This document shows positions 43,008-51,575 of a DNA stretch of 64,000 bases, one piece after another. Source of the stretch: CAYMKL01 sp964390805. Lineage in GTDB: Bacteria; Chloroflexota; Anaerolineae; VGOG01. Numbering within the stretch: the first letter of the stretch is position 1; every line of letters starts with the position of its first letter. The stretch covers positions 1-64,000 of the forward strand of contig CAYMKL010000010.1 of assembly GCA_964390805.1 (NCBI GenBank). The letters are read 5' to 3'. Below the pieces are notes generated by a model, which worked only from the letters and a program-made list of their open reading frames with translations, was not told where the DNA came from and did not search any database. The position numbers and the translations under genes were made by a program.

Positions 43008-43415
43008 ATGCCACGCGGTCGTCGTCGGAGGGGAAGGGGGGGCAGAGGTGGTGGCCCCTGCCCCACGCGAATATATCGTTTCGTGGAACCGTGTCTGCTC
43101 CTGCTGCTTCATCGCGGTGCATCCCACGGCTATAGCCTGGTGGAGGAGTTGAAGGAGTTCGGGTTTGCGGAGACTCCCATTGATCCCAGCATGGTCTATC
43201 GCGCCTTGAGGGAGATGGAGGCCCTGGGTCTCGTGACCTCAGCCTGGGATACCGAGGGCTCAGGGCCGCCACGGCGGGTCTATCAAATAACCGCCGAGGG
43301 CGACCAACACCTGGCCCTATGCGTGGCCGACCTGCGGGAAATGGACCGGGTGCTGCACAGCTTCTTTGTCGCTTATGATAGCCACATGGAGGAGGGCGAG
43401 GGTGAGCATCATTGA
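43008..43415 (+). CDS. PadR-family transcriptional regulator
   Basis: 135 residues. An Arg/Gly-rich N-terminus (about 1-22) precedes a PadR winged helix: CLLLLLHRGASHGYSLVEEL, SMVYRALREMEALGLV and the wing PPRRVYQITAEG. It has only a short C-terminal helix (PadR-s2 type). RBS GGGAGG. It is the first gene of the 43-62 kb cluster and probably autoregulates it. The Arg/Gly-rich start resembles the zinc-ribbon proteins at 45.4 and 61.4 kb. Confidence 0.88.
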   Translation: MPRGRRRRGRGGRGGGPCPTRIYRFVEPCLLLLLHRGASHGYSLVEELKEFGFAETPIDPSMVYRALREMEALGLVTSAWDTEGSGPPRRVYQITAEGDQHLALCVADLREMDRVLHSFFVAYDSHMEEGEGEHH

Positions 43416-44160
43416 TGATCTGATCGCCTCTCTGAGAGGCGATGCTCCCGTGCGCGAAGTACGGGTCTGCGCCTTCTGGACGGCAGTGGTGCTTGATGAC
43501 GGACGCTGCGGACTGGCTTCCACTCTGCGTCCCGATGAGCCTCAGTGTGCTGGCCCCGCTCCCCTGGTGCCGCGGGCAGGCCACCTGTTGGATTGCAGCG
43601 CGATGGAGCTATCTCAATACGCCAGATCCGAGAGCCTCCTGGAGGCCTCCATCGGGATGGCGGCTGTGAACTCCCTGATGGAGATTGACGAGAGCCGGTA
43701 TGTGGAGCTAAACGCGGGGGATGTCATCCTGAAGGAGGGAACGGGCAGGAAAGTGGCCATCGTGGGGCACTTTCCCTTCACCCCCAGGGTGAGGGAGGCG
43801 GCCGAGAAGCTGTGGGTGCTGGAAAAGAGGCCATTGGAGGGAGACCTGCCTGCGGAGATGGCGGCCGAGGTGCTCCCCCAGGCAGACGTGGCGGCCATCA
43901 CCGGCACCTCGCTCATCAACCACACCTTTGAGGGATTGATGAAGCTGTGCCGCCCCGACACTCTGGTCATCGTCCTGGGCCCCACGGCGCCCCTCTCGCC
44001 CCTGCTCTTCGACTACGGCGTGGACATCATCTGCGGAACCCTGGTCGCCGACGCGGAAAACGTGCTGCGACTCATCGGCCAGGGAGCCAACTTCGGGCAG
44101 GTGAAGCGCGGCAGGGGCGTGCGCTTGCTGACCATGGCCCAGACGCGAGATTCTAGTTAA
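43402..44160 (+). CDS. DUF364-type Rossmann-like protein
   Basis: 252 residues. The C-terminal half (VAIVGHFPFTPRVREAAEKLWVLE ... ITGTSLINHTFEGLMKLC ... VIVLGPTAPLSPLLFDYGVDIICGTLV) matches the DUF364/DUF4213 family, described as a putative heavy-metal chelation domain. GTG 43402 has a good RBS (GGAGGG) and overlaps the PadR stop by 14 nt, so the two are co-translated. The role is unproven; metal delivery or chelation would fit the surrounding cofactor genes. Confidence 0.78.
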   Translation: MSIIDDLIASLRGDAPVREVRVCAFWTAVVLDDGRCGLASTLRPDEPQCAGPAPLVPRAGHLLDCSAMELSQYARSESLLEASIGMAAVNSLMEIDESRYVELNAGDVILKEGTGRKVAIVGHFPFTPRVREAAEKLWVLEKRPLEGDLPAEMAAEVLPQADVAAITGTSLINHTFEGLMKLCRPDTLVIVLGPTAPLSPLLFDYGVDIICGTLVADAENVLRLIGQGANFGQVKRGRGVRLLTMAQTRDSS

Positions 44161-44170
44161 AGAACATATC

Positions 44171-44250
44171 CTACCAGGACGCAGATGAACGCAGACAAAC
44201 GCTGATTTTTTGATCTCATCTACGTGTAAGCAAAGCGGCATCTGCGTTCG
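44171..44250. repeat. repeat-like spacer with ACGCAGATGAACGCAGA words
   Basis: ACGCAGATGAACGCAGAC is followed by ACGCTGATTTTTT and, further on, the inverted CATCTGCGTTCGATG. This resembles the intergenic ACGCAGATGAACGCAGAT repeats seen in several bacterial phyla. No coding potential. Confidence 0.45.
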
Positions 44251-44283
44251 ATGAAGAACGATTTCATGAGAAAGGAGCAAGAG

Positions 44284-45342
44284 TTGGTTGACGAACAGCA
44301 GGTACATCAAGCGTTACGAGAGGTAAAACATCCAGAGTCAGGCGGTAGTTTGATGGAACTGGGCATGATCAGGGACATAAGGGTGGACGACAGGCAGGTG
44401 AGATTCACCGTCGTCCTGCCCTTCATGGACGTGCCCATCAAGGATCAGGTCGTGAGCGAAGCGCGGGCGGCGGTGGAGAAGCTGCCAGAGGTCAAGAGGG
44501 TAGCCATCGAGCTGGCCGAGATGACTCAGAAGGAGAGAGCCCACTTCATGTCGTTCGGCAGAGAGACCGGTTCGGCTGAGGGAGTGAACCGTGTCAAGCA
44601 CGTCATCGCTGTGTTGAGCGGCAAGGGTGGAGTAGGCAAATCTACAGTGGCAGCACTTCTGACTGTTGCTTTGAGGAGGGAAGGCCATAGAGTGGGCCTG
44701 CTCGACGCCGACATCACCGGCCCCAGCATCCCCAAGATGTTCTTCCCCACGCAGAGGCATCCAGATAACAGCCCCCTGGGCATCCTGCCGGTGGAAAGCG
44801 AAACAGGCATTGAGGTCATGTCCATCAATCTGCTTCTCCCCAGCGAGGACCAGGCGGTCATCTGGCGGGGGCCGCTCATTGGCAAGGCCATTCAGCAGTT
44901 TTGGGGTGACGTATACTGGGGCGATCTGGATTACCTGGTCGTGGACCTTCCCCCCGGTACGGCCGATGCCGCGCTGACCGTCATGCAATCTATTCCTCTG
45001 GATGGTGTAGTTCTGGTCACCTCGCCCCAGGGGCTGGCGGGAATGGTAGTGCGTAAGGCGGCGCAGATGACTCAACACATGGGTACGCCCATCTTAGGGT
45101 TGGTGGAAAACATGAGCTACACCATTTGCCCCAAATGCGGGGAGCGCATCGAGATCTTCGGTCCCAGCAAGGCGGCAACTACAGCAGAGAAGTTCAACAT
45201 GCCGTTTTTGGGCCGGCTGCCCCTCGATCCCGAGATCTCTAAACTCTGTGATGCCGGGATGGTTGAGAAATACCCAGCCGATACTTTCGCCCCCATTGCT
45301 CAAAAGGTAGTGGCTAACAGGGAAGCGAGAGCCGATAGATGA
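44284..45342 (+). CDS. mrp: Mrp/ApbC-type [4Fe-4S] carrier ATPase
   Basis: 352 residues. N-terminal MIP18/DUF59 domain (about 1-85), then a deviant Walker A SGKGGVGKST, switch LLDADITGPSIPKMF, VVDLPPGTADAAL and the CxxC in CPKCGERIEIFG. Mrp/NBP35 proteins bind and deliver iron-sulfur clusters. I choose TTG 44284: AGGAG is 6 nt upstream and it yields the typical VDEQQVHQALREVKHPE beginning. ATGs at 44251 and 44266 give 6-11 extra residues. Confidence 0.9.
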   Translation: MVDEQQVHQALREVKHPESGGSLMELGMIRDIRVDDRQVRFTVVLPFMDVPIKDQVVSEARAAVEKLPEVKRVAIELAEMTQKERAHFMSFGRETGSAEGVNRVKHVIAVLSGKGGVGKSTVAALLTVALRREGHRVGLLDADITGPSIPKMFFPTQRHPDNSPLGILPVESETGIEVMSINLLLPSEDQAVIWRGPLIGKAIQQFWGDVYWGDLDYLVVDLPPGTADAALTVMQSIPLDGVVLVTSPQGLAGMVVRKAAQMTQHMGTPILGLVENMSYTICPKCGERIEIFGPSKAATTAEKFNMPFLGRLPLDPEISKLCDAGMVEKYPADTFAPIAQKVVANREARADR

Positions 45343-45389
45343 AGATCTGCTGAAGGTAAAAAGCAAAGAAAACAGAGGAGATGAAAGCG

Positions 45390-45608
45390 ATGTTTCAACG
45401 ATTATTCGGTCGTGGAGGCGGTCGTGGTGGAGGCCGCGGCCTGGGACACGGCGGAGGGCGGGGCCGCATGGGCGGCACCAAGGCTGGTGCGGGGCCCGAC
45501 GGCTACTGCATCTGCCCCAACTGCGGACATAAGGCGCCACATCAGGTGGGTGTGCCCTGCTACCAAATGGACTGCCCCAAGTGTGGCACCAAGATGGTGA
45601 GGGGGTAA
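45390..45608 (+). CDS. small Gly/Arg-rich zinc-ribbon protein
   Basis: 72 residues: MFQRLFGRGGG, a Gly/Arg/His-rich stretch, RMGGTKAG, then two CPxCG-type pairs (CPNCGHKAPHQ and CPKCGTKM). A very similar protein is at 61363-61599. It sits between the Mrp and MinD-like ATPases. Zn or Fe-S binding by four or five Cys is likely; function unknown. Start 45390 has GAGGAG 9 nt upstream. Confidence 0.75.
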   Translation: MFQRLFGRGGGRGGGRGLGHGGGRGRMGGTKAGAGPDGYCICPNCGHKAPHQVGVPCYQMDCPKCGTKMVRG

Positions 45609-45611
45609 GCC

Positions 45612-46514
45612 ATGATCATCACTGTGGCTAGCGGTAAGGGAGGTACAGGAAAGACCATGGTTGCGGTCAATCTGGCATTGGCTGTAGCATCTGGCCAGAC
45701 AGCAAGCGAGATTGCTGAGAAGCCAGGCCGCTATGATGCCAGGATACTGTTACTGGACTGCGACGTGGAGGCCCCCAATGATCATCTGTTCCTGAAACCG
45801 ACATTCAAAGGGCAGGAGGAGGTGACGCTCCTGGCACCTGAGATCGTCTTGGACAAGTGCACTTACTGCGGGCGCTGTGCCGAGGCCTGCAACTATAACG
45901 CCCTCGCCGTGGTGAGAGGCCAGGTGCTCTTTTTCTCCGAGCTGTGTCACGGCTGTGGGGCCTGCGCGTTGGTGTGCCCTGAGGGGGCCATCCACGAGGT
46001 GCCGGAGGTGATTGGCCTCATCGAAGAGGGTGTAGTGTCCACCCCGCTGGCTGACCTCGACTTCGCCCATGGTATGCTGGAGATAGGTCGAGCTATCGCC
46101 CCGCCAGTTATCCGGCAGTTGAAGCGGCGCATCAACTCCGACCGGCTGGTGATCCTTGACGCCTCACCTGGCACCTCCTGCCCGGTGGTGGAGGCCATGA
46201 AGGGGGCCGACTTCGTGCTGCTGGTCACCGAGCCCACCCCCTTCGGCCTGCACGACCTGCGGCTGACGGTGGAGGTGGCCCGCGATGAGCTGGGCCTACC
46301 GGTGGGCGTGGTGATTAACCGCGACGGCATAGGCGATGAGAAGGTGGAGGAGTACTGCCAGTCGGAGGGGATCCCTATCCTGATGCGAATTCCCTTCGAC
46401 CGTCGCATCGCCGAGGTCTACTCCGAGGGAGGGCTGGTCATCGAGGCCCTGCCTGAATACAGGGAACGGTTCCGGGAACTCTATCGAAGGATTCGAGAAG
46501 AGGTGGACAAGTGA
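45612..46514 (+). CDS. MinD/ParA-type ATPase with inserted ferredoxin domain (first of pair)
   Basis: 300 residues. P-loop ASGKGGTGKT at about 7-16, DCDVEAPN, then a 2[4Fe-4S] ferredoxin insert (CTYCGRCAEACNYNAL and CHGCGACALVCPEGAI, about 84-125), then the rest of the fold with LDASPGTSCPV and VTEPTPFGLHDLRLTVE. The family (Mrp-related, archaeal-type) occurs beside NifX-like genes and is thought to work in Fe-S or metallocofactor assembly. It starts 3 nt after the zinc-ribbon gene and overlaps the next gene (GTGA). Confidence 0.9.
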   Translation: MIITVASGKGGTGKTMVAVNLALAVASGQTASEIAEKPGRYDARILLLDCDVEAPNDHLFLKPTFKGQEEVTLLAPEIVLDKCTYCGRCAEACNYNALAVVRGQVLFFSELCHGCGACALVCPEGAIHEVPEVIGLIEEGVVSTPLADLDFAHGMLEIGRAIAPPVIRQLKRRINSDRLVILDASPGTSCPVVEAMKGADFVLLVTEPTPFGLHDLRLTVEVARDELGLPVGVVINRDGIGDEKVEEYCQSEGIPILMRIPFDRRIAEVYSEGGLVIEALPEYRERFRELYRRIREEVDK

Positions 46515-47389
46515 GACAAATCGTGATCCTGAGTGGTAAAGGAGGCACAGGCAAAACGACAGTGACTGCGGCGCTGGCCCATCTGGCCTCGCAGGAAGCC
46601 TCCATCGTGCTGGCCGACGCCGACGTGGATGCGGCCAACCTGGAACTGGTGCTCTCGCCCCAGGTCCAGGAGGAGGGTGAGTTCATCGGTGGTGGGGTGG
46701 CGGTGATTGATGTGGAGCTGTGCACTGCCTGCGGGATCTGCCATGATGTCTGCCGCTTCGAGGCCATCGTCCCCGGCGACGAGGTGTACGCTGTGGATGA
46801 CCTCGGCTGTGAGGGTTGCGGCGCTTGCGTATACGCCTGCCCGGTGGAGGCGATTGAGATGCAGGAGCAGTTGGACGGGAAGTGGTTCCGCTCCCAGGCC
46901 CGCTACGGTCCGTTGTTCCACGCCCATCTCTTCGCCGCGCGGGAGAACTCGGGCAAGCTGGTGACGCTGATCAAAAACGAGGCCCGTGATCTGGCCCCGG
47001 AACGGGGGGCTGACTACCTGCTGGTGGATGGCCCGCCGGGCATCGGCTGCCCGGTCATCGCCGCCATCTCCGGCACGGACCTGACCCTCCTGGTCACCGA
47101 ACCTACAGTGTCCGGGGCGCACGACCTGGAACGTATCGTAGGCGTGGCCCAGCACTTCGGAGTTCCAGCCGCGGTCTGCATCAACAAGTATGACCTGAAC
47201 CTCGCCAAAACCGAGGAGATCGCCGCCTGGTGTGCTGCACAAGGGGTGCCGATCGTGGGAAGGATCCCTTTTGACCACGAGGTTACGCGGGCCATGGTGC
47301 AGGGAAAACCCATCACCGAACACGCCGATGGAGCGGTAGCTGAGGAGCTTCGACGGGTTTGGGCTTGGCTCAAGGCGAGGTTTGACTAA
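46511..47389 (+). CDS. MinD/ParA-type ATPase with inserted ferredoxin domain (second of pair)
   Basis: 292 residues, paralogous to the previous gene: P-loop LSGKGGTGKTT, DADVDAANLE, ferredoxin insert (CTACGICHDVCRFEAI and CEGCGACVYACPVEAI), VDGPPGIGCPV and VTEPTVSGAHDLERI. Start GTG overlaps the preceding stop by 4 nt. Two such ATPases in tandem are usual and may form a heterodimer. Confidence 0.9.
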   Translation: MRQIVILSGKGGTGKTTVTAALAHLASQEASIVLADADVDAANLELVLSPQVQEEGEFIGGGVAVIDVELCTACGICHDVCRFEAIVPGDEVYAVDDLGCEGCGACVYACPVEAIEMQEQLDGKWFRSQARYGPLFHAHLFAARENSGKLVTLIKNEARDLAPERGADYLLVDGPPGIGCPVIAAISGTDLTLLVTEPTVSGAHDLERIVGVAQHFGVPAAVCINKYDLNLAKTEEIAAWCAAQGVPIVGRIPFDHEVTRAMVQGKPITEHADGAVAEELRRVWAWLKARFD

Positions 47390-47398
47390 GGGGAGCAA

Positions 47399-48055
47399 AT
47401 GGCGATCAAAGAGAAGGTGAACACGCTTCTTGAGGAGTTGCCCGATGGAGTAGAGTTAGTTGGCGCTGCTAAGGGCCGAACTGCCCGCGAGATCGAGGAG
47501 GCGATAGATGCCGGCTTGGAGATCGTTGGGGAGAACTATATCCAGGAGACCCTGCCAGTTCAAAACCGTGTGAGCAGAGATGTGGAATGGCATTTCATCG
47601 GGCATCTGCAGAGGAACAAGGTGAAGCAGGCGGTGGGGATATTCGATATGATAGAGAGCCTGGACTCCCTCCGGCTGGCGGAGGAGATAGACAGGAGATG
47701 CGAGAGGATCGACAAGGTGATGCCCGTGCTAGTAGAGGTAAACAGTGGCAGAGAGGAGCAGAAATTCGGGGTGTTGCCGGAAGATGTCGAAGAGCTTGTC
47801 AGGAAAGCCTCGACTCTTCCAAACATCAAGATAATGGGGCTGATGACCATGGGCCCTCGCTTCGGCAACCCTGAGGACTCGCGTCCCTATTTTATCAAGA
47901 CAAGAGAGATTTTCGAAAAGATTAAGCGACTTAACTTGCCAAACGTTGAAATGAGGTATCTTTCTATGGGTATGACAAATTCCTACCGCGTTGCCCTGGA
48001 GGAAGGGGCTAACATGTTACGGATAGGAACCAAGGTATTCGGAGAGAGGAGGTGA
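47399..48055 (+). CDS. yggS: YggS-family PLP homeostasis protein
   Basis: 218 residues: PLP-lysine region LVGAAKGRTAREIEEAI, GENYIQE, WHFIGHLQRNKVK, MGLMTMGP and the phosphate-binding end LSMGMTNSYRVALEEGANMLRIGTKVFG. The single-domain alanine-racemase-like fold binds pyridoxal phosphate and controls its pool. Slightly short at the N-terminus but complete. Starts 9 nt after the ATPase gene. Confidence 0.92.
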   Translation: MAIKEKVNTLLEELPDGVELVGAAKGRTAREIEEAIDAGLEIVGENYIQETLPVQNRVSRDVEWHFIGHLQRNKVKQAVGIFDMIESLDSLRLAEEIDRRCERIDKVMPVLVEVNSGREEQKFGVLPEDVEELVRKASTLPNIKIMGLMTMGPRFGNPEDSRPYFIKTREIFEKIKRLNLPNVEMRYLSMGMTNSYRVALEEGANMLRIGTKVFGERR

Positions 48056-48060
48056 GCGAT

Positions 48061-48348
48061 ATGCCAGCTTTTGATGGAACCGGGCCTCGGGGCCTCGGCC
48101 CCATGACCGGCCACGGGGAGGGGTACTGCGCCATCGCGTTCCCCCCGCCCGGAACGGGGAAGGCGCCCTACGGATACGCGGGACTGGCGGGCACGCCGGT
48201 GCAGCCTGCCCTGGCGGGCAGTCCAGAGACGGGGGTTCCCTACGCTACGCCACCCGTTACCGCAACACCCTTTGTGCCTTTGTCTGCCCCACGGTTTGGC
48301 CGGGGATTGGGACGGCGCCGGGGTAGAGGTAGAGGAAGATGGCGATAG
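48061..48348 (+). CDS. DUF5320-like small Gly/Pro-rich protein
   Basis: 95 residues beginning MPAFDGTGPRGLGPMTGHGEGYC, the start typical of DUF5320 proteins, which are encoded next to NifX-like genes. The middle is Pro/Ala/Thr-rich and the end is an Arg/Gly tract (RGLGRRRGRGRGRWR). RBS AGGAGG is 8 nt from the ATG at 48061. Function unknown. The coiled-coil usually seen at the end of the family is missing. Confidence 0.7.
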   Translation: MPAFDGTGPRGLGPMTGHGEGYCAIAFPPPGTGKAPYGYAGLAGTPVQPALAGSPETGVPYATPPVTATPFVPLSAPRFGRGLGRRRGRGRGRWR

Positions 48349-48401
48349 TGTGAAGTCGCCCACAATTATCTAAACTGATGTATTGGAAGGAGGTGAACAA
48401 G

Positions 48402-48723
48402 ATGCCAGGCTTTGATGGAACAGGACCGGGTGGTATGGGCCCCATGACTGGTGGCGGACGGGGAAGGTGCAATCCGTACAGCCCCTTCTATCTATGCCGG
48501 ATATGGCCCTTACCCCGCTTCCTATCCCTATCAGCCCTACACTCCGACGGGTACAGGCTACGCTCCTGTGGCTGGATGGCCAACTGGGGGCTATGGCTTC
48601 CAACCCTACGGAGGCTATCCCGGGCCTTACGGCTTTGGGCGTCCCCGATGGGGCATGCGAGGCTTCGGGGGCCGGGGCATGGGCTGGGGAGAGCGAGGTC
48701 GCGGCCGGGGACGTTGGTGGTAG
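48402..48723 (+). pseudogene. DUF5320-like gene interrupted by a frameshift
   Basis: The ATG at 48402 (RBS AAGGAGGTG) begins MPGFDGTGPGGMGPMTGGGRGRC, the family start. The expected continuation (YAGYGPYPASYPYQPYTP ... RGMGWGERGRGRGRWW) lies in another frame, from about 48480 to 48723. The join needs one base removed near 48465-48490. Either a decayed gene or a base-calling error. The uninterrupted product would be about 106 residues. Confidence 0.7.
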
Positions 48724-48785
48724 CAACTATTGACCACCTGACCAAGGACCAACTGACTAACTGACCAAGAAGGAGGTGAATTTTA

Positions 48786-49148
48786 ATGGGAGGACACGGG
48801 CATCGCTGGATGTACTATGCCACCGGGCTTCCGGGCTGGATGCGCTTTGGCTATAGCCCAGGCTGGGTGGGCCGCAGTCCTACGGGGCTAGGCCCCTGCG
48901 CCGAGTACCTCACGACGGGACAGTGGCCCACGCCACAGATGGCCGCCGCCTGGGGGGGCGAACCATGGGCTTACGGCGCGCCGGCGCCCGGCGCCTGGCA
49001 GGCCGGACCCTGGGCTTATGGCGCTCCAGCGCCCGGCGCGATGCCGCGCGAGCAGGAGCTGCAGATGCTGAGGGATAACGCCGAAGCACTGAAGGCTCAG
49101 CTCGATCAGATCAGCGCGCGCATCGAGGAACTGGAAAAGGAGACATAG
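48786..49148 (+). CDS. DUF5320-like protein with C-terminal coiled coil
   Basis: 120 residues. Gly/Trp/Tyr-rich N-terminus, two AYGAPAPGA repeats (about 61-82), then the coiled-coil REQELQMLRDNAEALKAQLD...IEELEKE. This tail is the usual end of DUF5320 proteins and of the NifX-like protein that follows. RBS AAGGAGGTG. Possibly an oligomerising partner of the NifX-like proteins. Confidence 0.72.
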   Translation: MGGHGHRWMYYATGLPGWMRFGYSPGWVGRSPTGLGPCAEYLTTGQWPTPQMAAAWGGEPWAYGAPAPGAWQAGPWAYGAPAPGAMPREQELQMLRDNAEALKAQLDQISARIEELEKET

Positions 49149-49294
49149 CGATGGATAGCAGGGGGATAAAATTCGGGGCGGGTGAACAGAATCGGAAGAC
49201 TCGCCACCCGCCCCGAGCCCCCAACCTGCACGGTGGTCTGACAACCGGCAGGAGAGGTACACCTAATCATACCGTCAATAAGGAGGAATTGCAA

Positions 49295-49936
49295 ATGAAG
49301 ATCGTCGTCACATCCGATGGCGCGGACCTGGACGCGCCGGCCAGCCCAATCTTTGGGCGGTGCTCCACCTACATCTTCGTTAATACGGAGACCATGGAAT
49401 TTGAGGTCGTTTCCAACCCGGCCATGTCCGCTCCTGGTGGGGCGGGAATCCAGGCGGCCCAATTTGTCATCGAGCAAGGCGCACAGGCAGTACTGACCGG
49501 CAACATGGGCCCCAATGCCTACAACGTTTTCCAGGCTGCCGGCGTACCCATCTACCTGCTCACGGGCGGGACAGTGAGAGAGGCAGTGGAGGCGTACAAG
49601 GCGGGAAGGCTGCAATCCGCCGCTGACGCCAGCGTCCAGGCGCACGCCGGGATGGGTATGGGTCTTGGCATGGGCCGAGGGATGGGCATGGGCCGTGGCA
49701 TGGGCCGGGGTATGGGCCGTGGCATGGGCATGGGCCAAGGCGCTTACGGAACAACGCCTCCGCCGCAGCCCGCGCCACCCGCTTCCCGCCCTTCGACAAG
49801 CCCTTCGTCAGGCTCAGGACCCAGCTCAGGACAGCGCGAGGAGGAGGTCATGGCCTTGAAGCAAACGGCCAGTGACTTGCGTCAGCAGTTGGCTCAGATC
49901 ATGGAACGGCTCGATAAGCTGGAAAAGGAGAGCTAA
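49295..49936 (+). CDS. NifX/NafY-like (dinitrogenase Fe-Mo cofactor-type) protein with Gly/Met linker
   Basis: 213 residues. Residues 1-110 form the NifB/NifX cofactor-binding fold (MKIVVTSDG, SPIFGRCSTYIFV, VLTGNMGPNAYNVFQAAGVPIY). A repetitive GMGRGMGMGRGMG linker follows, then a Pro/Ser region that carries a dispersed repeat, and finally a coiled-coil (LRQQLAQIMERLDKLEKE). Despite the family name, no nitrogenase genes are here. Stand-alone members are widespread beside MinD-type ATPases. ATG 49295 has a strong RBS (AAGGAGGAATT); the longer frame from 49151 is rejected. Confidence 0.85.
   Translation: MKIVVTSDGADLDAPASPIFGRCSTYIFVNTETMEFEVVSNPAMSAPGGAGIQAAQFVIEQGAQAVLTGNMGPNAYNVFQAAGVPIYLLTGGTVREAVEAYKAGRLQSAADASVQAHAGMGMGLGMGRGMGMGRGMGRGMGRGMGMGQGAYGTTPPPQPAPPASRPSTSPSSGSGPSSGQREEEVMALKQTASDLRQQLAQIMERLDKLEKES
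49789..49833. repeat. dispersed TTCGACAAGC...CTCAGGAC repeat inside the NifX-like gene
   Basis: CCCTTCGACAAGCCCTTCGT followed by CAGGCTCAGGACCCAGCTCAGGACA. A degenerate double copy of the repeat family also found at 57456, 57797, 59194 and 60436. It encodes the Pro/Ser linker before the coiled-coil. Confidence 0.7.
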
Positions 49937-49938
49937 TA

Positions 49939-50445
49939 ATGCGCATTGCGATATCAGCCGATGACAACAATGGCCTCGATAGCGTGGTTAGCCCTCACTT
50001 CGGTCGCTGCCCGCACTACATCCTGGCGGACCTGGACGGTCAGGAGATCCAGGCCGTCCAGGCTGTGGATAATCCCTACCACGGCCGGCACGCGCCGGGG
50101 CAGGTGCCGGGCTTCATCCACAGCCAGGGAGTGCACGTGATGCTCACTGGCGGGATGGGAGGGCGAGCCATCGGCTTCTTTGAGCAGTATGGCATCGAGG
50201 CCGTGACCGGCGCGTCGGGCACGGTGCGCTATGCCCTGGAACGCTACCTGGGCGGCCAACTGAAGGGTGTCGAACCCTGTCACGAGAGCATTGAGCACGG
50301 CCACGGAGAGCTTGACCTGAGCGCCGCTTCGCTTGCGGTCGAAGGGTACGAGCAGGACGAAGTAGGCCGCCTGCGCGAGGAAGCCGAGATGCTGCGTCGC
50401 CAACTGGGCGAGGTGACGGCTCGGCTGGATAAGCTAGGGAAATAG
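49939..50445 (+). CDS. NifX-like protein with C-terminal coiled coil
   Basis: 168 residues: NifX fold (MRIAISADDNNGLDSVVSPHFGRCPHYILAD, VMLTGGMGGRAIGFFEQYGIE), then a possible metal-binding segment CHESIEHGHG near 115-125, and a coiled-coil end (LREEAEMLRRQLGEVTARLDKL) like the gene before. Starts 2 nt after that gene. The two probably act together with the MinD-type ATPases. Confidence 0.87.
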   Translation: MRIAISADDNNGLDSVVSPHFGRCPHYILADLDGQEIQAVQAVDNPYHGRHAPGQVPGFIHSQGVHVMLTGGMGGRAIGFFEQYGIEAVTGASGTVRYALERYLGGQLKGVEPCHESIEHGHGELDLSAASLAVEGYEQDEVGRLREEAEMLRRQLGEVTARLDKLGK

Positions 50446-50569
50446 CGCAAGGCAGGATGTACCGCATCGCCGATCTGAAAATTACTCACCTGCTCCCGCT
50501 AGACCCTAGTCCAGCGGCCTCCTGTTGCCCGAGGAATATCGAAGGGTCTATAGCCAGAAGGAAATTGAT

Positions 50570-51142
50570 ATGTCTGGAAAAGGAATTGATGTCAGGACGA
50601 TAGCCATCACCGGCATCATGATCGCAGTGGTGGCTGTATTCACCCGATCTATCATAGTCCCCATCGGCACCGGGTTTTTCAACTTCTCCGATGTGGCTAT
50701 CTACTTCGCCGCCTTCGCCTTCGGGCCCTGGATCGGGTTTGTAGCGGGAGGGGTAGGGGCTGCTCTGGCGGACATCAGCCTGGGTTACAGCCAGTTCGCT
50801 CTCCTGACCTTCTTCGCTCATGGCCTGGAGGGCTTGGTAGCCGGTTACCTGGGCTGGGAGGGGAGCCGGATCGCCCGCTTCGTGGGCAAGGGAGATGTCC
50901 GTTTGCGGATGTTTCTGGGCTGGCTGGCGGGAACGGTGGTGATGGTGGGACTCTATTTCGTGGGGGAGGCTGCCGTGCCGGCCATGTGGGGAGGTCTGCC
51001 CCAGGCTCTCACCGAGTGGCCTTTCAACTTGCTGCAGAACGTGGCTGGCGGCATCGTTGGGATTCCTCTGGTGCTGGCTGTGCGCAGGGCCTATCCCCCC
51101 ATCACTCGGATGGGCTTGGGGGCAACCTGGAAGGAGCGCTAG
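50570..51142 (+). CDS. ECF transporter S component-like membrane protein
   Basis: 190 residues with about five to six hydrophobic segments and the ECF S-component style: TIAITGIMIAVVAVFTRSI, FFNFSDVAIYFAAFAFGPW, GFVAGGVGAALADISLGY and FFAHGLEGLVAGYL. Such proteins bind a vitamin or metal substrate and dock to a shared energising module, which is not in this window. The substrate cannot be called. ATG 50570 follows AGAAGGAAATTG. Confidence 0.78.
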   Translation: MSGKGIDVRTIAITGIMIAVVAVFTRSIIVPIGTGFFNFSDVAIYFAAFAFGPWIGFVAGGVGAALADISLGYSQFALLTFFAHGLEGLVAGYLGWEGSRIARFVGKGDVRLRMFLGWLAGTVVMVGLYFVGEAAVPAMWGGLPQALTEWPFNLLQNVAGGIVGIPLVLAVRRAYPPITRMGLGATWKER

Positions 51143-51155
51143 AGGTGATAAACCA

Positions 51156-51575
51156 ATGCTGACCATCGAGTTGAACCGCTGCGACGGCTGCAGCGCCTGC
51201 GTGGAGGTCTGTCCTGAAGGAGCCATCTCTTTGGTCAATGGAGTGGCGAGGATAGATTCAGGCTCCTGCACCGAGTGTGAGGCCTGCGTCCAGGCTTGCC
51301 CCACCGGGGCGATCCGGGTGGCTAGGCCGATCGCCGTCAGGGAGGAGGCGACGACTGCTGTGGCAGAGAGGCTCCGGCCCAGCACACTGGCAACGCTGGC
51401 CGGCGCGGCCCTCAGCTTCATAGGAAGCCAGCTCTTGCCCCGCGCAGCCGATGCCATCGTCAACGCCCTGGACAAGCGACTCAGCGAAGAGCCTGCAGCC
51501 GAATCCCGCGAAGCAGTGCCGAGCACAGGGAAGCAGGGTAGTCGTCGCCACCGAAGACGTGGAGGGCGAGGATGA
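51156..51575 (+). CDS. 2[4Fe-4S] ferredoxin with Arg-rich tail
   Basis: 139 residues. Two regular motifs, CDGCSACVEVCPEGAI and CTECEACVQACPTGAI (first 55 residues), then a linker, a helix region (TLATLAGAALSFIGSQLLPRAADAIVNALDKRL) and an Arg/Gly-rich end. A paralogue with the same layout is at 57333. Its stop overlaps the methionine aminopeptidase start (ATGA). Confidence 0.88.
   Translation: MLTIELNRCDGCSACVEVCPEGAISLVNGVARIDSGSCTECEACVQACPTGAIRVARPIAVREEATTAVAERLRPSTLATLAGAALSFIGSQLLPRAADAIVNALDKRLSEEPAAESREAVPSTGKQGSRRHRRRGGRG

Noticed and set aside
49151..49294. N-terminal extension of the NifX-like protein
   Set aside because: The 48 extra residues are unlike the family, and a strong RBS precedes the Met at 49295.
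49295..50445. Nitrogen fixation locus suggested by NifX-like proteins
   Set aside because: No nifH, nifD, nifK, nifB or nifE/N genes are present. Stand-alone NifX-like proteins are widespread.
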